From Prevotella sp. UBA6994 (GTDB lineage: Bacteria > Bacteroidota > Bacteroidia > Bacteroidales > Bacteroidaceae), in assembly GCA_002449845.1 (NCBI GenBank), contig DJXW01000034.1, forward strand, positions 71,236 to 135,235: 64,000 nucleotides of DNA. Reading direction: 5' to 3'. A model generated the notes under the pieces. It saw only the letters and a list, made by a program, of their open reading frames with translations. It searched no databases and had not been told where the DNA came from. Positions 59,401-64,000 of the stretch are shown piece by piece. Position 1 is the first letter of the stretch, and each line of letters opens with the position of its first letter. Both the position numbers and the translations under genes were made by a program.

Positions 59401-60095
59401 AATTGTTCGTTGTCTATCGAACAGATACAACGCAGGTATTTCATTCCGTCTATTTGGGGTACCTTGAAGAAGGGGCGGCTCACCACGGAAGACAACGTGG
59501 TTCCTTCCACTTGTGTTCGCAGTACGTGATAACCTTCGCTTACGTTGCCAAGGTCTATCAGCATCGTTCCGCCTGTGTAGTTGCCCGTGGTCATGGTCGA
59601 TAGGTCATCGTCCACCCAACAGCGATAGGTCAGCGCTTTCGGTACGGTGACCTTATAGAAAGAACGGGATGTTACCGATGAGAGCGTGCCATCTTCGCCT
59701 ACCATCTGGAAATAGATGGTGTGGAATCCTTGTGGCAGTGCTGATACGTCGATGCTGAATGCTCCTTGTATCTGCCCCATCAGTTTTCGGGCCTTGCTGT
59801 CGCTCTCAAACCAATAGTAGCCTTCGTGCACGTTTCTACTGCGAAGTTTCAGGAAGTGACGGGTTACGGGCGAACTCATGTTGCCCTTGTCATCGATTAC
59901 TTGGATATGAATGGCGTGCAGCGATTCGCTCAGTCCTGATAAGTCAGCATCTATCTGCCATTGGTTGGTGGCAGAATGCCCATTGAGGACTCTCGACGCA
60001 TCGTTGTCAAACCAATACCGATAGTCGAATCCCGTTTGCCCCCTCGCTATGCCGTGGATGCAAAGGCACAAGATGAATAAGATATATTTTCGCAT
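56412..60095 (-). CDS. Large repeat-containing surface protein with T9SS-like tail
   Basis: 1227 residues with a signal peptide ending ARGQ (about 20). The first 350 residues hold five tandem modules of about 65 residues, each with an aromatic start such as YRYWFDND or YYWFESD, then a G.H.I..Q pattern (GFHTIYFQ; GYHVLRTQ) and an SR.F.K end. A pre-peptidase C-like domain (about 450-540), Ig-like domains and a Pro-rich linker with Cys/His (about 840-885) follow. The tail VYDLQGRRVEK...KGIYIVNDKKK...KIVRR resembles a type A T9SS sorting signal. Second gene of the operon, 21 nt after the 345-residue protein; its own function is not known. Confidence 0.85.
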   Translation of the reverse strand: MRKYILFILCLCIHGIARGQTGFDYRYWFDNDASRVLNGHSATNQWQIDADLSGLSESLHAIHIQVIDDKGNMSSPVTRHFLKLRSRNVHEGYYWFESDSKARKLMGQIQGAFSIDVSALPQGFHTIYFQMVGEDGTLSSVTSRSFYKVTVPKALTYRCWVDDDLSTMTTGNYTGGTMLIDLGNVSEGYHVLRTQVEGTTLSSVVSRPFFKVPQIDGMKYLRCICSIDNEQFLVEDVAPAGGIVHWNFDVSTLPYGFHRIQIRVMTPTGAETSNYDSFFLRIPTTEEMNNLKLVYAIDGAEYHTEGGSMSNGVFHCDLDVAHLTDGLHRIVYKLSNGRGVETKTQTQFFVKTPVGGNGIVEYHYWLNDSTNQVSKVRLERAENPLKLISMLPLPKHPINSQLFQFEIDKGKPVVYSKNNLHIRFYDSSGRFTDASAEFVDYSVKQEVTDIERLISGVRATTQKPTGDDIKWYQFDAEPGDSVQFLLDRAATVQVFAPSGKELLNVCGYDAVNVFGSQVNESGTYYVAMHDVTAQEGNDINIDYLHLDKYAVLRQDVSVVGNGGFNTITFEGNGFDELKSVDLVSGKNTLTSVEIGHESNGVSSVKFNFDGARLGVYQAVFHFAGRDITVENCITVEPANDIDLDVKATWDRNFLMAAGKIKYKFSVTNRGNMTAYDAPLMIRIYTRNAESLRRVDIEGYDLKKQLKDIYGEHYTARMENEINAKMEVSGDRVFFLEADSTDIVDTWGTHVHEVFVCPDIPPYTTKDITVSLTLREPVYCYMWYPDAWNEGSQAQRARKASDGSKCKRSPFEMQHQHNCAQNAWAAQSGLDDEDYLPFPNEDCRDYAPNPMPCPSPYGPGGPSNPVNSFDPNNIFGYIAESGSKAVRDSLVDVNYTIEFENDPEYATAPAHDIYITDTLDIQKFDLSTFEPSRIMIGKKSMDLTGEKDFVVTMDMRPEINAIAKVEGALDMNTGIFKCHISSLDPMTMEPTTYIWDGVLPVNGAKGTYMWDYDDEPVPNWAKGTFMWDFEDTPSGIGELSYNISLKEKLAHGTKVNNQAGIVFDINDVIMTPTWTNLIDKIMPESRITDVTLLNDSTASVSIDATDNGSGCWKYDVYVQYGEGSGWWKAAENVPIDTTASVKVYDGINHGFFVLVTDSAGNVEKKEEIREYVLDMSDPDAIEVAKIDTRNGETAVYDLQGRRVEKSALQTKGIYIVNDKKKVRKIVRR

Positions 60096-60116
60096 AGATT
60101 TACACCTTATTATATA

Positions 60117-61154
60117 TTATTCTGTGGCACTCACTTCGATGTCAACGCTCAACTTACCGTCAGCGGTACTCTTAGATGCTACGTTGCACTTCGTGATTTG
60201 TGGATTGGTGGGCGTGGGGTCGAAGGGTAATGAGCCACCATGAATACCTACTTCTGTTCCATCGCTGCCTAAATACTTGGCTTTTGCCTCATCGGTGAGT
60301 TCGAAGGTTTCTTCATCGGTGTAGGTACCTGTGTAGGTTTTGAAAATATTTGTATAGTCGTTATATGCATAGTAGTCTGTTGAATTGTTATTTATATTTC
60401 TAAACATTGCTTCAGGATCATTACCATGTTGTAAACCTAAGCAATAATATGCATAACAAGAACCATTCAATTTATGCATACTATTAATAGTATGGGTAGT
60501 TTGGTGTATTATACAATTATTAAAAATTGAATTTCTAATATTATCTAAACTTTGGTTGTTTTGATTCAATATACAGTTAGTAAATTCGAGATTGTAGGAC
60601 ACACCACTATTACGAGCAATGTAACAATTAACAATAGAAGCAGAATTACCATCATTCTGACCACGCTCATTATTAATATTATAAAAATTTGATATTTTGC
60701 AATGAATGAAAGTTATATTTTGCATTTTACCGTTCCAACCTGGTCTAATTTCTTTTATTCTATCTTTCAAAAAAGAAGCATTTTTTAAATTATCAATTGA
60801 GATAATTTCACTACAAAACAATCCTTCCACTGTCAGCCTCTGTTCCACACTATCGGGAATGTTAATGTTGAAATCGCCCGTAATAACTGTTGGATTAGTC
60901 TTGGCAATTGTATCTACTTGCATCCCAGCACCACGTAACGTAATGGCTTTGGTGATCTTCACTGATGTAAACGAGCCGCTGGAGAGGGTGATGATGTCGC
61001 CATGTTGTGCTGCCTCGTGTGCATCACGTAACGCACCAGCACCATAGAACGTGGAAATCTCACCATCATGGCTGAGCGTAGCGATAAGCGAACTCTGTGC
61101 ATAACTCATGGTTGCACAAATCAGGGCAACCAACGAAAAGAATAACTTTTTCAT
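60117..61154 (-). CDS. Secreted beta-helix-like surface protein
   Basis: 345 residues. Signal peptide MKKLFFSLVALICATMSYAQ, then a region typical of right-handed parallel beta-helix proteins: GALRDAHEAAQHGDIITLSSGSF, ITLRGAGMQ, and many short N-rich coils (ITFIHCKISNFYNI, LEFTNCILNQNNQ, SIFNNCIIHQ). It starts like autotransporter-type Omp/pectate-lyase folds but no catalytic motif is visible. The central part (60340-60800) is much more AT-rich than both ends, which suggests a mosaic gene. The first gene behind leader RNA B. Confidence 0.82.
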   Translation of the reverse strand: MKKLFFSLVALICATMSYAQSSLIATLSHDGEISTFYGAGALRDAHEAAQHGDIITLSSGSFTSVKITKAITLRGAGMQVDTIAKTNPTVITGDFNINIPDSVEQRLTVEGLFCSEIISIDNLKNASFLKDRIKEIRPGWNGKMQNITFIHCKISNFYNINNERGQNDGNSASIVNCYIARNSGVSYNLEFTNCILNQNNQSLDNIRNSIFNNCIIHQTTHTINSMHKLNGSCYAYYCLGLQHGNDPEAMFRNINNNSTDYYAYNDYTNIFKTYTGTYTDEETFELTDEAKAKYLGSDGTEVGIHGGSLPFDPTPTNPQITKCNVASKSTADGKLSVDIEVSATE

Positions 61155-61174
61155 AACTTGTACATTTTTATTTG

Positions 61175-61410
61175 TTAATAATTAGTTCATCCTTTTAGGA
61201 GAACCCTGCACCTCACTTTCGGGCAAAAGAAAAACGCAGGCATTCACCATACGCGACACAGGTTTGGAACTACCCACAAAGTACTATGGAGATACCTGCG
61301 TTATATAACGCAAGCTCCTGTGTACTTTGTTATTTTGCTCCATTCACATTTCCGAGGTTCCAATTCGTGTCGCGATTGAGCAAATAAAAATGTCCGTGCA
61401 CATCAATTGC
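61175..61410 (-). ncRNA. Structured leader RNA B, attenuator-like
   Basis: Starts after the TATCTTTG box at 61417-61424. Plus-strand positions: a 5' hairpin 61394-61414; P1 61253-61259 with 61367-61373 (GCGACAC/GTGTCGC); P2 61266-61270 with 61357-61361 (GGAAC/GTTCC); P3 61277-61284 with 61322-61329 (CAAAGTAC/GTACTTTG); P4 61288-61291 with 61315-61318; apical hairpin GCGTTATATAACGC 61298-61311. Its 3' strand AACGCAGG (transcript, 61302-61295) can instead pair with CCTGCGTT (61240-61233), followed by TTTTCTTTT. That gives two mutually exclusive folds, one like an intrinsic terminator, 79 nt before the start codon. Confidence 0.65.
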
Positions 61411-61416
61411 ACGGTA

Positions 61417-61424
61417 CAAAGATA
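61417..61424 (-). promoter_or_regulatory. -7 box TATCTTTG for leader RNA B
   Basis: TAnnTTTG match read on the minus strand; predicted start near 61410, giving a 5' UTR of about 255 nt. Confidence 0.65.
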
Positions 61425-61451
61425 CGAAATGTTAGGGAATTGTACAAATTA

Positions 61452-61487
61452 TGCCATGAAAAATATTTCCGAAATATTTTCATGGCA
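61452..61487. promoter_or_regulatory. Strong palindrome upstream of the leader RNA B promoter
   Basis: Arms TGCCATGAAAAATATTTC and GAAATATTTTCATGGCA match except for one extra A. It lies 28 bp upstream of the -7 box of RNA B, where an operator would overlap the -33 region. No T-run is present on either strand, so it is not a typical terminator. Confidence 0.5.
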
Positions 61488-61520
61488 CAAAATATGATTC
61501 ATTTGTCACGATGAAGAAAA

Positions 61521-61758
61521 TGCCGTAGGCATTAGATGTTAGTAGCCAACCATACAGAAACGCCGTTAGGTGTTTCGAAATGGCTGGAAGAACGTTTGGC
61601 GTGGGAAAAAGCCTGCCATAGGTAGGCAATATGGATATATGTGTCCCCTACCTAAAGGCAGGGCATTCCGTTTGCGGCATTCTATTTCCAGCCATTTCGC
61701 CGTACCTGACGGCACGGCTGTATGGCTGGCTACTGACATCCGATGCCGATAGGCATCC
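61521..61758. repeat. Long imperfect inverted repeat (fold-back element)
   Basis: About 238 bp whose two halves are roughly 75-80 percent complementary over about 110 bp each. Matching pairs include GTTAGTAGCCA/TGGCTACTGAC, CCATACAG/CTGTATGG, GAAATGGCTGGAA/TTCCAGCCATTTC, CCTGCC...AGGTAGG/CCTACC...GGCAGG, and TGCCGTAGGCAT/ATGCCGATAGGCAT at the ends. GC content is higher than the flanks. No gene is credible inside; the open frame at 61570-61752 is a by-product. It may be a foldback MITE, a REP-like cluster or a structured RNA. Confidence 0.8.
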
Positions 61759-61801
61759 TTCCGTCTTGTATGGCGAAAGACAAAAAGAAGAATGACGTGA
61801 C

Positions 61802-62218
61802 TTAGTATTCTAATAGTTCAAGTCCTTGTTTCCTATAAAACGGAAACTTCTTGTCACTTGATAGAAGCGTTAGTTTTTCTGTAATTGCATGGGCTATAAT
61901 TACGTGGTCACTTGGGTCTCGATGGTCATCTGCTTCATTGAGCTTTAGTCGAGAGTATGTAAACATTGTTTGTTCTGTGATGGGGAGAGTATCTATATTT
62001 GCTTCTTGCTTAATACTTAGTAACATTTTCTCTGCTGTTGTCCAGTACTTAGTGAGAAATTTCTTGTTATTAAATGATATTATTAGTTCTCGTTGCGTTT
62101 CTGCACTGATATAAAGCCGATTGTCAGGGTCATTAAGTATATCCCACACATTTTGATCAAATGGGTCAGTATCTGTTAGCCAATCAATAATGACGCATGT
62201 GTCAAGGAGTAATCGCAT
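61802..62218 (-). CDS. PIN domain toxin (VapC-like)
   Basis: 138-residue PIN-domain ribonuclease, the toxin of a type II toxin-antitoxin pair. Acidic residues that would bind Mg2+ are Asp6 in LLLDTCVIIDW, Glu40/Glu44 in AETQRELI, and Asp101/Asp104 in HRDPSDHVIIAHA. Such toxins cut tRNA or other RNA and slow growth. It lies 5 nt downstream of a 52-residue partner gene. The identity of the RNA target is unknown. Confidence 0.88.
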   Translation of the reverse strand: MRLLLDTCVIIDWLTDTDPFDQNVWDILNDPDNRLYISAETQRELIISFNNKKFLTKYWTTAEKMLLSIKQEANIDTLPITEQTMFTYSRLKLNEADDHRDPSDHVIIAHAITEKLTLLSSDKKFPFYRKQGLELLEY

Positions 62219-62223
62219 AGCAA

Positions 62224-62382
62224 TTAATCAAAGTTTACTAATTGTGCTTTTAATTCTGGATCATTAACGATAAAAGCTCCTTTATGGGCTCTTGCCCATT
62301 TCATGAATCTGCTTTTTGCTGGTTTCTTAGAGTTTATTGCTCTGTTGACTGCCATCTTGCTTTTTCTTTCTTCTTGTGACAT
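62224..62382 (-). CDS. Putative antitoxin of the PIN toxin
   Basis: 52-residue basic protein starting MSQEERKSKMAVNRAINSKK, with a central KSRFMKWARAHKGAFIV and an acidic/hydrophobic C-terminus (NDPELKAQLVNFD). Its position immediately upstream of the PIN toxin gene, the 5-nt gap and the small size suggest an antitoxin. The sequence does not resemble an antitoxin family I can name; the C-terminal part would wrap the toxin and the basic N-terminus could bind DNA. A TAAATTTG box lies 40 nt upstream. Confidence 0.7.
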   Translation of the reverse strand: MSQEERKSKMAVNRAINSKKPAKSRFMKWARAHKGAFIVNDPELKAQLVNFD

Positions 62383-62422
62383 ATTATAGTTCCTTTCTTT
62401 TCAATTCCAATTGTTTTGGGAG

Positions 62423-62430
62423 CAAATTTA
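62423..62430 (-). promoter_or_regulatory. -7 box TAAATTTG for the toxin-antitoxin pair
   Basis: TAnnTTTG match read on the minus strand, preceded by ACAAACTTTTTTGT, a possible operator for autoregulation. Confidence 0.5.
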
Positions 62431-62499
62431 CAAAAAAGTTTGTAATGTCTATTATTAAATGATGAAAAAAACACCCCAAAAGTAATTGGATGTCATCTT

Positions 62500-63852
62500 T
62501 CAAGGCGTTTTCGATAACTCCCCACTCTTATAGAAGTTAAGCATATCTATATTGAGGATAGCCAGATACTTGCTTTGCAATTCATTCTGCTGGGCTTTCA
62601 GCAAGGCATCCCTTCCTTGCATGAGTTCAACGATATTGATCAGTTTCTGCTCAAACTTACCGCTCAGCATTTCATAACTTGTTTGTGCGCTTTGCGTGGC
62701 AATTTTTGCAGCCTTAAACTTCTCTTGGTTATTCACAGCCTGTAGCCAATAGTTCTCGATGGAGGAATAGAGGGATGTCTGTTTGTCTTTCAGTTCCAAC
62801 TGATACCTCTCCCTTTGGATCATGGCTTTGTTGATGGCAGTCTTGGCGGCACGGTTGTCGAAGATGGGAATAGACACGTTGACACCTGCGCCTAAGTTGA
62901 AGTTGTTTTTCAGTTGTGAGCCCCATGCGTTGCTGCTCATACTCGATGTGGTAGTTGTTGCACTTGCGCTGACCCCCACGGTAGGCAACCGTTGTGCCTT
63001 TGCCATCTTGATACTGAGGTTGCTGCTTTCAATACCCAACTTAGCCTGTTTGATTTCCGGACGTTGCTCCAATGCAGCCTCATATACGCTTTGCAGGGTA
63101 GGAATCAGTTGGAGAGCCATCTCGTCGGTGGTATTGGGAACCACCACGTCAAACTCCTCGTCATCAGTGATTTGCAATACCTGTTTCAGTTGTCTTTTGT
63201 AGTTTCGCATGTTACTTTCTGCCTCTACGATACCATACTCATCCTGTGCCCGTTGAGAGGTGAGCTGAGCCAAGTCAGCCCTGCTCATCTTTCCCACTTC
63301 CACGAAGGCTTGTCCCCTTAGTTCGTTTTGCTTGCTGGTCTCCAAGCTCTTCTTGTGAACGTTGATGGCTTCAGCCGAATACAATATTTGCACATAGAGC
63401 TGTGCTATCTGTTCTTGGATGTTGTTGGCTGTCACGGCAGAGTCAGCCTGTGCTTGTTCTGCTGAAATCTTATTCAGTTTGACAGTGTTCCTGTTGCGGT
63501 TGCCATTCCAAACCGTCCAATTGGAACTCACACCATACGAACCGTTGTAATACACCTTGTCCACACTTTGTTCCACAAATCCGTTTAGTACCGTTGCCCT
63601 TCCCGTTTTAGGCCAGGGACGGTATGACACGTTTTGGTTGGTGTTGGCAGACAAAGAAGGCAGCAAGGCTGCTTGGCTTTGCATGATGTCTTGTTCTGCC
63701 GAGAGCCGTGTCAAACTTGATTTCTGTAAGGTGATGTTGTTTTGCAATGCGTAGTCTATACATTCACGCAGTGTCCATTTTCGGGCTAATGCAGGATGGG
63801 TAAAGCCTATCGCCATGATGATTAGCAACCCCGTCTTTAGTTTCTTGTTCAT
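62500..63852 (-). CDS. TolC family outer membrane efflux protein
   Basis: 450 residues with a signal peptide ending PALA (about 23). Two TolC repeats: WTLRECIDYALQNNITLQKSS and, in the second half, ALEQRPEIKQAKLGIESSNLSIKMAKAQRLP. The RPE motif is as usual. The C-terminal helix pair ends at ILNIDMLNFYKSGELSK. It is unlinked in the window to its pump; the rest of the operon, if any, lies downstream of 62500 only as the toxin genes, so its partner genes would be upstream, beyond 64000. No TAnnTTTG box was seen in the 148 nt before its start. Confidence 0.93.
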   Translation of the reverse strand: MNKKLKTGLLIIMAIGFTHPALARKWTLRECIDYALQNNITLQKSSLTRLSAEQDIMQSQAALLPSLSANTNQNVSYRPWPKTGRATVLNGFVEQSVDKVYYNGSYGVSSNWTVWNGNRNRNTVKLNKISAEQAQADSAVTANNIQEQIAQLYVQILYSAEAINVHKKSLETSKQNELRGQAFVEVGKMSRADLAQLTSQRAQDEYGIVEAESNMRNYKRQLKQVLQITDDEEFDVVVPNTTDEMALQLIPTLQSVYEAALEQRPEIKQAKLGIESSNLSIKMAKAQRLPTVGVSASATTTTSSMSSNAWGSQLKNNFNLGAGVNVSIPIFDNRAAKTAINKAMIQRERYQLELKDKQTSLYSSIENYWLQAVNNQEKFKAAKIATQSAQTSYEMLSGKFEQKLINIVELMQGRDALLKAQQNELQSKYLAILNIDMLNFYKSGELSKTP

Positions 63853-63956
63853 ATACTTTTATAATTGTCGTGTTTCGATTTTATTTTATTAGACGCATTT
63901 TTCTGACATTTAGTTTATTTTCACACCTTATTTATAACATCTATTAACCCTATTCG

Positions 63957-64000
63957 TTGAAGATTGAGGATTGAGGATTGAAGATTGAAGATTGAAGATT
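63957..64000. repeat. 7-bp tandem array (TTGAAGA) running off the window
   Basis: Six heptamers, TTGAAGA, TTGAGGA, TTGAGGA, TTGAAGA three times, and a partial unit at the edge. The array continues beyond the window. Confidence 0.9.

Noticed and set aside
61570..61752. 60-residue open frame
   Set aside because: It lies wholly inside the fold-back element and simply reads through the stem.

Overview
The window comes from a Bacteroidales chromosome, most likely Prevotellaceae (Prevotella/Segatella-like). This rests on the TAnnTTTG -7 boxes upstream of most genes and on the gene content: type IX secretion regulators PorX and SprE/PorW, a BspA-type leucine-rich-repeat surface protein, DUF4492-cydAB, DUF4834, reverse rubrerythrin and GH2/GH3 hydrolases. 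There are no phage genes, no complete insertion sequence and no CRISPR array.

Layout. 0-6.6 kb: a TolC-type protein with a coiled-coil partner, the DUF4492-cydA-cydB oxidase operon and a secreted peptidyl-prolyl isomerase. 6.6-10.8 kb: a MITE-like element, a small peptide gene, a BspA-like protein and a structured RNA upstream of it. 10.8-19.6 kb: membrane and hydrolase genes (SGNH hydrolase, metallophosphoesterase, rubrerythrin, GH2 enzyme, beta-barrel protein, acetyl-esterase). 19.6-26.6 kb: a complete tripartite ABC-2 exporter (TolC, HlyD, double ATPase, two permeases) with a divergent AraC-type regulator. 26.6-32.3 kb: a GH3 glucosidase/2-hydroxyacid dehydrogenase operon, an AT-rich membrane protein and tRNA-Lys(TTT). 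32.3-47.6 kb: housekeeping genes (AI-2E-type transporter, tdk, rsmI, tadA, M6 peptidase with dockerin, yraN-birA-pyrH, psd-pssA, dnaE, trxA). 47.9-56.2 kb: a long minus-strand operon of metalloproteinase lipoprotein, aroA, small membrane protein, sprE, porX and tsaE. 56.4-64 kb: a two-gene surface-protein operon behind a structured leader, a long inverted repeat, a PIN toxin/short antitoxin pair and another TolC-type protein.

The non-coding DNA is the most unusual part. (1) Two leaders, upstream of the BspA-like gene and of the 345/1227-residue surface-protein operon, share one design. Each starts at a TAnnTTTG promoter, has a nested long-range stem, and has an apical hairpin whose 3' strand can pair instead with a segment just 3' of the stem. 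That segment is followed by a T-rich stretch and lies 70-80 nt before the start codon. This looks like an attenuator or switch class that I do not recognise. (2) Two diverged copies of a 340-360 bp intergenic repeat, 14.6 kb apart, each carry 4 or 5 near-palindromic 15-bp boxes (TAACTATATATGTTA-like) at an exact 21-bp period. (3) At least eight intergenic tandem arrays have 7- or 9-bp periods but different unit sequences. (4) There is also a 240-bp fold-back element, a MITE-like element and a 22-bp tandem repeat.

The genes suggest a fermentative, glycan-degrading commensal that copes with low oxygen (cytochrome bd, rubrerythrin) and displays proteins through type IX secretion. PorX and SprE are encoded here, and at least two large proteins end in a YDLxGR...KGIYI...K-type tail resembling that system's sorting signal.
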